Source: Prorocentrum cordatum
Taxonomy: Eukaryota; Sar; Dinophyceae; Prorocentrales; Prorocentraceae
Assembly: GCA_963575745.1 (NCBI GenBank)
Contig: CAUYUJ010016345.1
Span: 10,001 to 74,000, forward strand
DNA length: 64,000 nt
Direction of reading: 5' to 3'
A model generated the notes under the pieces. It was not told the origin of the DNA and made no database searches. It saw only the letters and a program-made list of their open reading frames with translations. Position 1 is the first letter of the stretch. Each line of letters begins with the position of its first letter. Shown here in pieces: positions 9,560 through 21,992 of this stretch. A program made the translations under genes and the position numbers.

Positions 9560-12130
9560 CTTGGGCGTCTTGGAGGCCTTTTGGGCCGTCTTGGGGGCCT
9601 CTTAGGGTCGTCTTGGGCCTCTTGGGCGCTCTTTTGGGGCTCTTGGGCCGTCTCGGGCCGTCGGAAGGCCGAAAAAAAGTAAATGCCACAGTCCTTCAAA
9701 AACTCATGGGAAATCAATGATTTGGACCTTTTCGGGCCTTCCTCTTGGAGGTCTCTTGGGCCGTCTTGGGTCATCTTAGGGCCATCTTCGGCCGTCTTGG
9801 TGGGCTCCTGGCCCGTCTGACGCCGTCGGCAGCCGTTTGGGGGGCCTCTCTGGGCCGATTTGGGGCCCTCTTGGAATGCTCCAGGGCCGTCTTGGAGGCC
9901 ATCTTGGGCGTCTTAAAGGCCTCCTGGGCCGTCTTGGGGGCCTCTTGGGGCCGTCTTGGGGGCCTCTTGGGCCGTTCTGGGACCATCTTGGAAGCCTCTT
10001 GGGCGATCTTTGGGCGATCTTCGGGGGCTCGTGGGCCGTCTCGGGCCGTCGGAAGGCCGAAAAGAAGCAAATGCCAAAATCATTCAAAAACCATAGGAAA
10101 ATACGTGTTTTTGGCCTTTTCGGGCCTTCCTGGAGGCCCTCTTGAAAGCCTCTTGGGCCGTCTTGCGCCAGCTTCGAGCCAACTTCGGCCATCTTGGTGG
10201 GTTCCTGACACGTCTGACGCCGTCGGGAGCCGTCTTGGGGACCTCTCTGAACCGACTTGGGGTCCTCTTGGGGCGCTTCAGGGCCGTCTTGGAGGCCATC
10301 TTGGGCGTCTTGGAGGTCTCTTGGGCCGTCTTGGAGCTCTCTTGGGGCCGTCTTGGAGGCCTCTTGGGCCGTCATGGGGCCCTCTTGGAGGCCTCGTGGG
10401 CGATGATGGGGCGATCTTGGCGGCCTCTTGGGCCGTCTTGAGCCGTAGGAGTGCCGAGAAGAGGCAAACGCCAAAATCCTTCAGAAACCCAAGGAAATCT
10501 ATGATTTTGGCTTCTGCGGGCCCTCCTGGAGCACCTTGGAGGCCTCTTGGGCCGTATTGAGGCCTCTTGGGCCATCTTGAGGCTATCTTACGCCATCTTG
10601 GGTATATCTTGGGTCGTCTTGGAGGCATCTTGTGGCCATCATAGCCGTCTTGGAAGCCATCTTGGCCGTCCGGGATGTATCTTAGAGGCCATCTTGGGCC
10701 GTCGTGGAGCCGTCTGGACCAGGAAAAACCTTGTGGAGCCGGGTCCAGGCAAATTTTCGGCATCCTTTCGAGTGGCCGGCGGGACGTGCCAGAGCCCCAG
10801 GGGGAGTTCTTTGGGAAAAAACAAAACCAAAAACGATGGGATTCAGCACGCCAGGCACCCCTCTTGCAAGCAAAAGGGGGCGGCGGATCGAAGACACCTA
10901 CGGCGAATCACCGCCGCCCCCTGCCTTTTTGGAAGCGCCTATGTGACCGAACGTTGAGGCCAGATCTGCCAAGCTATCGGACCATGTGTTCCCCGAATCG
11001 GTTTGGAACGCCTTCTGGGAACACGTGGGCATCTTGAAGTTCCTCGTGGCCGTCTGGAGGCCATTGTGACCCTGTCGGGCCTTCTTGAAGGACGTCTTGG
11101 AGGGCTCTTGGGCCGTCTTCGAGGCCATCTTGAGTATCTTGGAGGCCTCTTGGGCCGTCTTGCGGGCCTCTTGGGGCCGTCTTGGGCCTCTTGGGCGCTC
11201 TTTGGGGGCTCTTGGGCCGTCTCGGGCCGTCGGAAGGCCGAAAAACAGCAAATGCCACAATCCTTCAAAAACTGATGGGAAATCAAACATTTTGGCCTTT
11301 TCCGGCCTTCCTGGAGGCCCTCTTGGAGGCCTCTTGGGCCGTCTTGGGCCATATTAGGGCCATCTTCGGCCGTCTTGGTGCTGACGCCGTCGGAAGCCGT
11401 TTGGGGGGCCTCTCTGGGCCGACTTGGGGCCCTCTTGTGCTCCAGGGCCGTCTTGGAGGCCATCTTGGGCGTCTTAAAGGCCTCCTGGGCCGTCTTGGGG
11501 GCCTCTTGGGGCAGTCTTGGGTGCCTCTTGGGCCGTTCTGGGGCAATCTTGGAGGCCTCGTGGGCGATCTTTGGGGGCTCTTGGGCCGTCTCGGTCCGTC
11601 GGAAGGCCGAAAAGAAGCAAATGTTAAAATCATTCAAAAACCTTAGGGGAATCTTGTTGTTTTGCCTTTTTCTCCCTTTCTTAGAGGCCCTCTTGGAGGC
11701 CTCTTGGGCCGTCTTGGGCCAGCTTCGAGCCAATTTCGGCAATCTTGGTGGGTTCCTGGCACGTCTGACGCCGTCGGGAGCCGCCTGGGGGGGGCCTCTC
11801 TGAATCGACTTGGGGTCCTCTTGGGGCGCTTCGGGGCCGTCTTGGAGGCCATCTTGGGCGTCGTGGAAATCGCTTGGGCCGTCTTGGGGCCGTCTTGGAG
11901 GCCTCTTGGGCCGTATTGGGGCCTCTTGTGCCATGTTGGGCCATCTCGAGGCTATATTACGCCATCTTGGGTACATCTTGGGCCGTCTTGGAGGCATCTT
12001 GGGGCCATCATAGCCGTCTTGGAGGCCATCCTGGCCGTCTGGGATGCATCTTGGAGGCCATCTTGGGCCGTGGTGGAGCCGCCTGGACCAGGAAAAACCC
12101 TTTGGAGCCGGGTCCGGGCAAATTTTCGGC
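9560..12130. repeat. Higher-order repeat of a ~21-bp GGCCGTCTTGG monomer
   Basis: A monomer close to GGGCCGTCTTGGAGGCCTCT is repeated head to tail. About every 390 bp it is interrupted by a spacer of the form GGCCGAAAAG..GCAAATGCCA..AATC, at about 9665, 10055, 10450, 11230 and 11605. The monomer length is a multiple of 3, which explains long spurious frames on both strands (up to 489 codons antisense at 10939-12408). Related arrays occur at 30800-31390, 32050-32460, 37280-38150, 39420-40860, 56645-56850 and 58860-59330. Confidence 0.9.
10690..10895. repeat. Duplicated segment, copy 1
   Basis: This segment is nearly identical to 12062-12267. Both run from GGACCAGGAAAAACC through GGGGGAGTTCTTTT/TGGGA to CTTGCAAGCAAAAGGGGGCG, with a few percent differences and small indels. 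The spacing of ~1.37 kb suggests a recent unequal-exchange duplication of the surrounding higher-order repeat. Confidence 0.88.
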
Positions 12131-12267
12131 ATCTTTTCGGGTGGCCGGCGGGACGCGCTGGAGCCCCAGGGGGAGTTCTTTTGGAACAAGAACCAAAACC
12201 AAAAAACGATGGGATTCAGCACGCCAGGCACCCCTCTTGCAAGCAAAAGGGGGCGGCGGATCCAGCT
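12062..12267. repeat. Duplicated segment, copy 2
   Basis: Near-identical partner of 10690-10895 in the same orientation. The two copies diverge after GGGGGCGGCGGATC: copy 1 continues into the repeat shared with 9195, while copy 2 continues into unrelated sequence and then a GAT/GAG microsatellite. Confidence 0.88.
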
Positions 12268-12379
12268 GCCTTCGGCAAGTCCAGCCACCGTGCCAGCCCA
12301 GCACTCTGGGTGGCGACTGCTCGAGGGGCATGGGAGGCCGTCACGTGTGACACCTCGTGTCTCCAGGCTTGGGAGAGCC

Positions 12380-12570
12380 GTGATGATGATGTTGCTGCTG
12401 GTGAACATGATGGTGGTTGTGGTGATGATGGTGATGAAGAGGAGGAGAAGGGGAGGAGGGGAAGGAGGAGGAGGAACATAAGGATGAAGATGAGGATGAT
12501 GTGAAGGAGGAGGAGGGGGAGGAGGAGGAGGAGGAGGACGAAGAGGAGGAGGAGGAGGAGGCTCCTATGA
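12380..12570. repeat. GAT/GAG microsatellite
   Basis: An impure run of GATGAT, GGTGAT and GAGGAG triplets. No gene is supported here. Confidence 0.9.
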
Positions 12571-14750
12571 GGCTGTCTTGGGGGCCCTTGGGGGCCTTCT
12601 TCGGCCGCATGGGAGCCCTCTTGGGCCCTTCTTCGGGCTGTCTTCGAGGCATCTTGGCTTCGGGAGCGCGAAATTGCTGCATTTCGCGAGGGACTGTGGC
12701 CTCGGGAGCGCGAAGCTGTCGCATTTTGCCAGGGATTCTGGCCTCAGGAGACGGGGCCGGTGCATGCAACGAAGTGCGCCCAGGAGGGGGGGCCTTAGAA
12801 TCTCACAACAAAACTTCACCCACAGCACGTCGCATTCTTGCACGCCTCAACGTGCCAAGGGGCACGGTGGCCGACGACGGAAAGCGTTTCCGGCGTGCAC
12901 CTTTGGTTTTGGGGTATGAGAAATTTTTTTCTAATTAAAAGATGCGGGCCGCACCTGCCACCTCGCGGACGGATGGCGGGAAGCGTCTTCCAGGAACTCG
13001 AAGCGAGAGCTGGACGTTATGGTTGAATTTGTAACTGATCGAATCAACATCTCTTACTATATGGGGTGGCGGGCCGCATGGGATCTTTCATTGGCGGATG
13101 ACGGGAAGCGTCTGATCAAGGCCCTGGCTCGAACGATTCTTGGCGTTTCTCGTGTTTCGGCGGAGTCGAAAGCCCCCGCACAGCATACATGCAGTTGATG
13201 GCGGGACGCGTTTTGTTTCTCCTTCTTCCACGCGCCATCGCTAGCCGAAGTTACTCACGCTGGAGGGCTGAGCGCTCGGTGACGGCACGATCACCGTGGA
13301 GCTCCATGTCTTCGACCGACGCCGAGGATGGGAGCGAGCCAGTGCACAGCACAGGGGACTATCACCGCGCCTTCCGAGCCAGACTCGCCAGAGGGCGGGT
13401 GAAATCTGAGGCCGACCTAAATGAAGGCCAGGACGTCGCGGCACACTCCAGCTATGTGGTTACTTCAGACGGCGACACAGCTTACTCGCCTGAAGCTCGG
13501 ATCTGGGATCGCCTCGACTACATCATCATGCCTTCCCCACGGATGGAGCCCACGCGGATTGCTTCATGGGACGGCATCACAGTTGCACAACGATGGCAGT
13601 TGGGACAAGGTGGGCATACGTATGCAGTATTCCTCCGTGGCTTGTGTGGAGGAGTAAACCCGTCTGTCCGCTGTCGCCGCCGAGGAGGAGGACATGGCCG
13701 AGAGCATTTTGCTGCAGGTCCCTGCGGCACCCCAGGTGGCGTCCGCTGCCAGAGAGAAGGCCCCCCAGAAGAACCCGTCCCAGGCGTCGCGCTGCTGGAC
13801 CGGAGCGACTGACCGCCACCGCGTGCTGACCGAATCCATGCCACAACCCCGTGGGGCGTCGAAGTAGCATGAGTTTGCGGGATTTATGATCGACGACGAC
13901 CATGCTCCTCGCTCCACGCCGTGAGCTCAAGGAAGTGAGGTCGTAGACTCGGATGTTGGGTATACTTCAGGTGAGTCCACCAGGTTGCATGCACCAGTGC
14001 TCACTTGTCAGTAAAGCCTGCCGCAGGCGCCTGGTTAGTTTTGTGCATTTGTTTGTCCAACGCTTGCGCCTCCTCGTCCGCGTTCCTTCCTTCTTGGCCC
14101 GCTGCGCTGATGACTTTGAGTTCGGCTCGGCCCGCAGCCCTGCCCTTGGATGGCCTGGAGCGTTGCCGACTTCGCATTGTTGGTAAGGGCGGCCCCCGCT
14201 CTGCTGCACGATGCTTCTCCTGCGCACGATGCGTTGCGCCGTTTGAAAGTCACTGCTCGTCGCCAGCCCGTGGCCAGAGGGTCGCGTGCTGATGCGTGGG
14301 CTTTCCCACCAGGCGGTGGCAAGCTCGCATGTTGCGCCCGCGCGCGCGGGCCGACCTGGCGGCGGGCCCCGCGGATGCTCGCGAGACTTCTGCGTTGGGG
14401 TCGCGTCTTCAAAAAAGCGCACGATCGAAATCTCCCATCGTATGAGGCGGAGGGGCGCAATTGTTTTTTTCGCTGGTGGGTGGCGGGAAGCGTCTTCGAG
14501 AGGCTCGAAGCAAGAGTTGGACTTTCTAGCTGTCATTGTACCACATCTTATTATAATAGTACACTCTGTCTTGGATTGCCAGCTGCATGTTCTTGATCGC
14601 TGGTGGGTGACGGGCGGCGACTTCGTGGCTGATCGCACGGGATCATTCGTTAGCGGATCACCAAGATGAGCATTTCGCGTGAACCGTCATCCTATGTTTG
14701 AGGCGTTCGCAGCATCGTTGTTTACAATATCCATCGTTTCGCCCCGGACA
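12571..14750. other. Intron 3 stretch with a diffuse short repeat; no supported gene
   Basis: A ~45-bp motif with core GGCGGGAAGCGTCTTC then GCTCGAAGC occurs at 12973 and 14490, with a more diverged form at 13098. A second motif, CACGCCTCAACGTGC followed by GGGGCA and GGTGGC, lies at 12839-12870 and recurs at 7511-7538 and 57268-57300. The longest frame (13189-13812, 207 codons) has no recognisable domain. I list it here and do not call it a gene. Confidence 0.5.
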
Positions 14751-14789
14751 ACCTCCAGGAACGAAAAATCGCAAATGTGCCGCGTTTTC

Positions 14790-15600
14790 GGAAATGAGCG
14801 TCTCGCTGGAGACATCCTCGAACAAACCATATGTCGACAGGTTCCTACTTCCTCTGATGTCGACATCGGCGATCTCGCTCGAGACATCCTCAGAACATTG
14901 CGAGGAGCATGGCGGACCAACAGAGCTGCATCTTCGACGTCGTGCTAGAAGTACCCATCTCGCGAGGGACATCGCCACAACAATTCGACATCGTTTCTGA
15001 AGGGCTTCAACACGGTAAAAGGCCGGAAGCCCAAGATGATTCCAAGAGCGCCCTGATGACGGGCGAAAATATCGGTTGCGCCAGGGACACCTGGCCCGAA
15101 GGAGCGTTCTAAACATTGCAACATCGCTAGGGACATCGTAACACATACCGCATTGGTCCAATATCGCACCGCATCGATCGCCGGGGGCATCCAGACGGCC
15201 CCACAGGGCCCATAACGAGCTCCAACATGACTTCAAGAGCGCCCGCCAGACGACCGACAATGACGGTCTCGCCACGGACATCCTCGCCAAGCTAAGTACG
15301 CACCAACATCGTCGTTTGCAAGGACAAGCGTTTCGCTTGAGACACCTTCCGAACATTGAAACTCGCGAAGATGACGAATCTGCGAACGTGCGCGCTTCGA
15401 TCGACACATCCTCACCAAAAATGATATGTTCAGAAAGCTGCCGCGCTGCCCCCCCCCCCCCCCCCCCCGTTGAAAACAACGCTTTTGGCGCAGACGTCGT
15501 CCGGAAAAAATAGGAGGCGCACGGCGCGCCGCCATAGCTGAACGATTCGACGTCTTATTTGACATTGGCCATCTCGCTGGGGGCATCCTTCAAAAAGTTG
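14790..15600. repeat. Degenerate repeat with a GGGACATC/GAGACATCCTC core
   Basis: Irregularly spaced copies of a core like TCTCGC(C/T)NGAGACATCCTC are seen at about 14802, 14873, 14958, 15079, 15130, 15262, 15335 and 15577. Spacing varies from 40 to 130 bp. A 20-bp C homopolymer lies at about 15450-15469 and could be a sequencing-sensitive site. Confidence 0.6.
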
Positions 15601-15647
15601 AGAGCTGAGATCTGCTCGATATCGGTTTGATGTAGCTTTCGGAGACC

Positions 15648-15745
15648 AGCGCGGCAGACCAGCACGGCAGACCAGCACGGCAGACCAGCACGACAGGCCA
15701 GCACGGCAGACCAACGCGGCAGATCAGCACGGCAGACCAGCATGG
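15648..15745. repeat. 13-bp tandem repeat CGGCAGACCAGCA
   Basis: About seven copies of a 13-bp unit immediately precede a spliced-leader-like sequence. A longer array of the same unit lies at 21830-21990, again directly before a spliced-leader-like sequence, so the array and what follows belong to one repeated structure. Confidence 0.9.
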
Positions 15746-15756
15746 ACACCAGCCAT

Positions 15757-15778
15757 TCCGCAGCCATCTTGGCTCGAG
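15757..15778 (+). other. Dinoflagellate spliced-leader-like sequence, copy 1
   Basis: The 22 bases include AGCCATCTTGGCTC and match the published DinoSL (core GTAGCCATTTTGGCTCAAG) at 19 of 22 positions by my count. Such relics arise when a trans-spliced mRNA is reverse-transcribed and reinserted. Here the upstream 13-bp array is shared with copy 2, so the sequence may instead be a fixed part of the element's 5' region. Confidence 0.65.
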
Positions 15779-17943
15779 GCCACGGCGCACCCGGCGACCG
15801 CGAGTCGCCCGCGGTTTCCCGAGCGCTAGAGGCTCCGCGCTGAGAGCCTGATCTACGTTTGGAGACATTGCCAGCAGCCCGCGGGCTACCGACTGGGCCA
15901 CCGCGGGCGGCCATGGCGCGCAGCCTTGCGTTCCGTTCGGCGTTTGGGTGCCATTCGGCGCGCTGCGCTGGGGCCTGCCGCGCGCGGAGCTGGGCTCGGC
16001 GACGCAAGTGCGGCCCGCGCCTGGGCTGCCGCGCGAAAGCGCCGCTTTAGGTCATGCCGAGGGCCCGAGGCGCCAGAGAGCGAGCCCCCGCTTGCGCCGC
16101 CCACAACAGCCGCCGGGAGCCCGAGCAGCTTCGCAGGCCCCCCCTCGCGCAGCTCGACGGGCAGGAGAAGGCATGGCCGGCAGACAACTTCCTGACGGCG
16201 CGGGCTGAGGCGCGCCAGCAGATGGAGGCCGCGCGCTCGCGGCTCCCACGGGCCGCCAGCGAGACGCCGCCCAGGGGCCGCCTGCGCGAGACCTGGGCCG
16301 GGAGCTGCCCCGTGGATCACGACGGGAGCGACGGCGGCGGCGCAGCGGGCTGCGCCGCTGCCAGGGCCCCCGCCCATCAGGCAAGCGGAGCGCGGGCGGC
16401 CCAGCCAGCCTCCAGCCGCGGCCAGGCCGAGCGCTTTGGCGACGCCACGGGGCCGCCCCCGCGGGCGCCGTTTCCAAGCCCGTCGGCGGGGCAGCTGCAG
16501 TAGCAGAAGCGCGACAGGAACAGCGACGCCGTTTCGACGAAAGCGCGGGTGGCCAGGCGGGCCGCAGGTCTTGCAGGAGCATTCCTCGAGCACGGCGCGC
16601 TTTGGTCAGTTCGCTGGCGCGGCCAGGCGGGCACCCAGCGGGCGCCCAGGAGCTCGCGGGGCCCTGCAGCAGTTAGCCATGAGCGACGCGCTGGACAGGC
16701 CCCAGGCCGCGAGGCGCAAACCATTGACCCGGGCCTTGCCGACGGGGGGCATTCCGAGGCGAGCAGCGCAAAGGGGAGGCGGGGAGGACGAGCACCCCCT
16801 GGGCCACCCAGCGGAGGCGGCGGGGGACAGGCGGGCGGCGCGGAAGGGGCCGCCGCGGCCAAAGGGCCGCCCCACCCATGGTCGCCAGAACCCGACGGCC
16901 CCCAGAGATGGGTTTTCAAGCGAGGAGACCGAGCATCATGGCGCCCCGAGGCCGCAGGTCGGCCCGCCCGGTCAAAGGGGTTCTCTCCCTGCCTGGAGCG
17001 CAAGAGGAGTCGTGCACTTCGGTTTCGGCGAGCGGCGTGTCAGAGTCTTTGCTGCAAGTCGGCCCGCCTGGCACGAGGGGCCCCATCCCTGCCTGGAGCG
17101 CAGGGGGAGTCGCGCGCTCCGACGTCGGCGGCCTCTGGCAGCCTTGTCATGGCGAGCCCGCGAGCGGGCGGGCAACCACAGAATCAGCGGCGGCCCGAGC
17201 GGCGGACCACCGCTTCATGAGTGCGCCGCAGCAGGCCTCCGCGACGGCCTCGAGGTGCTGGGCTGCCTTTCCACTTGCACCGCGGGCGCTGGCCCCACCT
17301 GGCCATCATCCAGGAGACTCGCCCCATCCGCCATCAGCCGGCAGGCGCCAGCGGGCGAGCCCGCGGCCTAGGCCACGCGGCCTTCCTGCAAGCGGCCACG
17401 CCCACTGGCAAGGAGAGCCCCCCGGTGAACTCAGGCGGCGCGGCGGCCCTCGCGCGCGGCGACCTCCAGGCCGAGCCGATCGATTGGGAGCCGCCCGCGG
17501 ACTTCGCATGCTGGTTGCCGCCGCATCGGCGACGTCGGGGTTCGAGGTGCTGGCAGCCCCCCATTTACTTCCAGCGCTCCATCAGGCCCAAGGATGGCAG
17601 TCTCGACCTGTTCGCGCCTTAGGCAGCATGGCGGCGGCGACTGGCCGCGCGCCGCGGCTCCTGCAGGTCGACTTCGACATGGAACCAGGGCCCTTCGACA
17701 AGCTCGGCTGGCCCACGGGGCAACGCGGCGCCTACTTCGGGCCGCGCGAGCCCACCTGCGCGGCGCAGAGCCACGAGCACGAGCGCGACTGTTTCGTCAA
17801 CGCCTGCAGCCTGGCCCACTACACAGCCACGCGCAAGGTGCTGAACGGTTACGGGCCGCCCCCCAACAGGCCAGTGTTGCTGCAGCGGGTTTGCGAAGGC
17901 CGCCCCACCCCCACAGTTCAGCGACCCCGGCGCAGAGAGACAT

Positions 17944-19854
17944 ATGGCGGGCACGCTCGCCGTCGGCCAGCTGGAGTCGAGCCGGCAGGCCCTCTGGCAG
18001 CAGGAGGGTTTAAAGGCAGGCGCTGGCGTCGAGCGCTGGGACACGCGTGGATGGAGCCTCCCGCCGCTGTGCCTGGAGCAGCTGCCGGCGGCCCGCCGAC
18101 GGCGCTTGCCCGCGGCAGGTTTTCAGCGCCGACCAGCTCCACCCGAGACAGGTGCGCCTGCTGCCAGCGGCGACGCAGCTGCGCTTGATCGACCTCCTCG
18201 CGACCGTTTCTTCGCCGAGGCGCCTCGTGGAGTTGGCCACGATGATCGTCTTCATCCCCGAGGCTGGTGGAGGGGTTCGGCCGATCGCCACGATCCGCTG
18301 ACCCCTCGGCTGCGGACAGGCTGCGGCAGCCGATCTGCTCCCGACGGGAGGCCGAGCACGACCACCGCTCTTTTGGGGAAGGCGGACCGAGGCCGCGAGA
18401 AGGCGGGCTGGCTGCGCAACGCCGTCGCTGCTTTCGCGAAGGGGCGCGGCCTCGCTGCTGGGAGCCTCTTCCTGGACATCGCCAAGTCTTACGAGAACCT
18501 GCGGCACGACGCGCTCTGGCGGCGTGCGATCGCCCACGGGTTCAAACCTCCGCCTCCTCCGAGGCCTGCCGGTGATGCACCGGATCCCGCGGATCCTGAG
18601 TTTCGTGAGTCTCGCCTCGTCGACTTTCACCACGCTGCGGCCCTCGCGGGGCGTGCCTGCGCGACCGCCGCGGCCAAGCTGCCCGCGCTGGGGGCGCTGC
18701 AGACCGCGTCGTTGGGAGGGCGCCCGCTGGCGGTCGCCCGCAACGCGGCGGGCGACCTCGCGCCCCAGGCGGTCGGCACCGAGCGGCCGGCGGCGCGGCA
18801 GCTCGGCAGCGCAGACCCGGAGGTCGCCAGGCTGTTGGGCCAGGGGCACCCGCACTTCAGCGCGGCGAAGACCAGCCGCCTGGCCTCCAGCCCCGCGCTC
18901 TCGAAGCGGCTCGGCGATCTCTGGAAGGGCCATGGCTGGACCTTCCACCGCGCCATGCAGGCGCGGCACCTCGGCACAGACGCCGACATCACCAGGCGCG
19001 GCGCCCACGCGGGTCAGAGCAGGGCTGTCGGAGCCTCGACGAAGGCGCGCAGGCTGCGATGCCTCAAGGCGGCGGGCGCGCAGGTGGACCTCATCCTCAA
19101 GGCAGGCCCCGCGGCCGGGATGGTCCTGGGTCGCACCACCGCGGGCATTTCCGACGGCGAGCTGCGCTGCTGGCGGGCCACGGCGGCCCGCGGCGCGGGC
19201 AAGCTGCCCAGCGGCGCTGCGCTGGGCTTTCGCTTACTTTGCGCTGAGGCGGCGCGGCGGCGCGACCTCGACCCAAGCGCGCCGGCGATTGGCCCCGCGG
19301 CGCAGACGCTGGCAGCTCTCCTCCAGTCGGGCGAGCTGCCGAGCCGCGCGCTGGCCAAGGGCCCGGAGACTGCGGCGGCCCGCCACGCAGCGGTGGTCAA
19401 TCCATGGGTACACTGCGCCTCCCACGTGGATGCCGCGGCGCTGACGATGTCGCGGATCGGCTGGCACTTCGAGTCTGAGAGGTCCTTCGTCACGGACCAG
19501 AGGAACAAGCTCGACCTCGCCCTCCTGGGCCCAGGGGAGCTCGGCGACGAGGCGGGCTTGGGTGCGCGGCGGGCTTCCGACCGCCACGAGCTCGCGAAGC
19601 TGGCCAAGGACGGGAGCTGCCGAGAGCCCCTTTCCTGGGATGCGATCGCCAGCTCCCCGGGGCCCGGCGGGGACCTGGGCGCGCGGGAGCAGCGGCCTTT
19701 GTCTCCTACGTCTCCAACGCGCACTGGCCCAAGTGAGGCCCCACCGCGCTGGCCAGCAGGAGCGCGGCAGGCGCTGCGAGTTCGGAGCGGCTCGTGGGGC
19801 GCTGTGGCACAGGCTGTTCGGGCGCCCCGCGCTCGGGGGCGCTCGGCGAGATAG
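17944..19854 (+). pseudogene. LINE reverse transcriptase and C-terminal region, broken
   Basis: A 636-codon frame. Residues around 18470-18540 read SLFLDIAKSYENLRHD, the catalytic-D motif A of the RT palm. Another frame at 18050-18301 holds FIPEAGGGVRPIATI, the usual finger motif of LINE RTs, so a frameshift lies between them near 18300. The palm motif with two adjacent aspartates is not visible; the sequence jumps to the charged C-terminal region, so part of the RT is probably deleted. The product is a LINE enzyme remnant, not a host gene. Confidence 0.55.
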
Positions 19855-19997
19855 CGAGCCAGCGCGCCTCCGCCACCGCGCAGCCAGGCCCCGAGCCCGC
19901 GGCGAGGAGGCAGGCGAGAACGCCGCGACGCGTTGACCACCCACCCACCCCGCCCGCAAAGCAGGAGCCCCGCTCGGATGGCACGCAGGCGCGGTAG

Positions 19998-20560
19998 ATG
20001 CGGCTGCCCGACGGCGACAAGCTGACTGGGAATATGTACCTGGACGGCCCCGCGGTGGAGCCCAGCTACGTCGCCTTGCGCAGAGCTGGGGCGATCGCGC
20101 AGTGCGACGACGACGGCAACGTGGTGGCTGGCGTCTACGGCACCGCGCAGCGGGACCTGTGGCCGCAGCAGACGGACAAGGACGGCGATGATTTCGCGGT
20201 CTGGATGCTGCGCAACTACGCGGGGGCAGCGGTGGTGGAGCTCAACGTCGAATGCAGATCCACGGTGTCATGCCTGCGGCGCGGGCGCGCCTACGCCACG
20301 ACCGCCAACAGGCTGAACACCCACCTGCGGGCGAGGGCCCACGCGGCCTTCGAGCAGGGGGCGTTCGCGGTGAACAAAGCGCAAGCACACTGCACCAGAC
20401 AGGCCGTCCTGGATGGGAAATTGACCAAGGTCAAGCGGCGCGGCAACGTGCACGCCGACAGGCTGGTCAAGGCATGGGCTCGGTTGCGCACGTCGACGCG
20501 GGCACTGTCAGCGAGCACCACGCACACGCGGAGGCGGCCCACGAGCTGGCGAGATGAATC
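19998..20560 (+). pseudogene. LINE RNase H-like domain, degenerate
   Basis: In the frame from 19998 the order of motifs fits a type I RNase H of a LINE. YLDG supplies the first Asp, WMLRNYAG follows an acidic pair where Glu is expected, VECRSTVSCLRRG has Glu where the third acid is usually Asp, and KAQAHCTRQAVLDGKL then GNVHADRLVKAWA supply the His and final Asp. The two substituted acids and later stops suggest a non-functional copy. Confidence 0.55.
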
Positions 20561-21829
20561 GGCCAGGCTTCGATCGCCCTGCAGGGCATCGAGGCCAAGG
20601 ACACCGAGGGCATGCCTGAGCGCGACGAGCGGCGCCACGTCCAGTCCGCGGAGCTTGCCGAGGAGCCCCCGGCCGACGAGCAGGAGGCGAACCGCAGGCG
20701 GCTCGGCTGCCCCGGCTAGCGGCGGGGCGGCGGGCACGGCAGCCTTCGCCATCTTCGGCCACGCGCTCGCCGACGCCCGCCGTGGCCGAGGCGACGACGA
20801 GGAGGAGGTCATGGCGCGCCCCTGCCGCGGCGCCCACGCGCGGGTCGGAGAGGGCAGCGGGGCCCAGCCAAAACTGAAGAGCTCAGGCGTCGGGCACGCG
20901 CGGGCCACGGCAATCAGGGTCTTGGCCAGCCAGCGGAGCCTCTGGGAGCAGGGCGCCCACCCTGCAGGGCGCCCATGGCAGGCGCGGCAGCGGCAGCGGC
21001 GCCAGGAGATGCGCGAGCTCCGCAAGGAGCAGGCAGTCCCCGAGGACCCGCGCCCACGCAGGCTTGTATTGGCTTCCAGGGCGAGGCGGATGTCACCCCA
21101 GACGCGCCGCTAGCACTGGTGGAGCAGGAGGCCCCGCGGCATGCGCGCGGCGCGCGGCGCCGAGGCGGCGGCGCCCCAAGCCCCCCCCCCCCCCGAGCAG
21201 CGCCGAGGAGCCAGTTGCAGGAGTCCGCGTCGGCCACCTCGCAGCCCACGGCTTCGACGAGGGCGAGATGGGCGACTGGGCGGCAGCCGCAGCCGCAGCC
21301 GGCGGCCAGGAGCGCAGACGCGCGCGCCGCCGTCTGCGGCCGAGCCGCCGCTAGAAGGGCGGCGTGGGCGGGGCTTTGGCGACGGCCGTTACTAGACGTG
21401 AGCGAGCAGCAACAGGCCAGCGCGGCCCCGCAGGCCATTCGAGCTTCGCGGGGGCGCCCCACAGGGGACGCGCGCTGGCCCCAGCAAATTGAATCGTTTT
21501 CCCTTCGCATGTCCTCCACGCGTTTTTGCCCGTGCGCATGTTCTCACGGCTGCACAGTGTTCGAGTCTGCTTGCGAGGGAAGCGGCAAGGACCGAGGTCA
21601 CGTTAAGGTTGTCGGCAGTGATATGTTTGCGCGTTCTGGGGGCCCTCGCGTTAGGTCTTGTCGGAGGGATTGGGGGGATCGGCGCCCTGGGGTTGGGCCC
21701 ATAGTCACGCCTTTCGGCCGGCCCGCCCCCGCAATTCCCAGGCCCTAAGTGGCCGCCCCATTTGGTTGAGCTAAACGCCCCCCTCCTCTCTTTGCCGTTA
21801 TGGCCTTGCCGTGCCATGCCACGCGGATG

Positions 21830-21990
21830 CCAGTGCGGCAGACCAGTTCGGCAGATTAGCGCGGCAAACCAGCGCGGCAGACCAGCGCGGCAGACCAGCA
21901 CGACAGATCAGCTAGCCAGACCAGCACGGCAGACCAGCACTGCGGACCAGCACGGCAGACAAGCACGGCAGACCAGCATGGCAGACCAGC
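21830..21990. repeat. 13-bp tandem repeat CGGCAGACCAGCA, second array
   Basis: About twelve units of the same 13-bp repeat as 15648-15745, more diverged. It precedes the second spliced-leader-like sequence. Confidence 0.9.
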
Positions 21991-21992
21991 AC

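Larger units (their letters stand above)
15757..21830 (+). mobile_element. Decayed LINE-like retrotransposon (RT and RNase H remnants)
   Basis: This is a very GC-rich block. It holds a reverse-transcriptase-like stretch at 18.0-18.6 kb in more than one frame, a long Ala/Arg-rich C-terminal region and a separate RNase H-like domain at 20.0-20.5 kb. Together this is the layout of dinoflagellate non-LTR elements. The 5' limit is set at the spliced-leader-like sequence and the 3' limit at the next 13-bp array; neither end has a clean target duplication. Frames are broken many times, so it is inactive. Confidence 0.6.

Noticed and set aside
10939-12408. 489-codon minus-strand frame
   Set aside because: Pro/Arg/Lys low-complexity translation of the 21-bp monomer array, whose period is a multiple of 3.
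13189-13812. 207-codon frame
   Set aside because: No recognisable domain, overlapping frames on both strands, and dispersed repeats on either side.
15080-15095. GCCAGGGACACCTGGC as a further copy of the Copia hairpin family
   Set aside because: It has a 6-bp stem with a GACA loop but lies in a degenerate repeat whose own core is GGGACATC, so the likeness may be chance; isolated outside the Copia element.
15886-17371. GC-rich frames of 200-310 codons on both strands
   Set aside because: Ala/Arg/Gly-rich frames on both strands of a very GC-rich block; only the RT and RNase H parts of this block have motifs.
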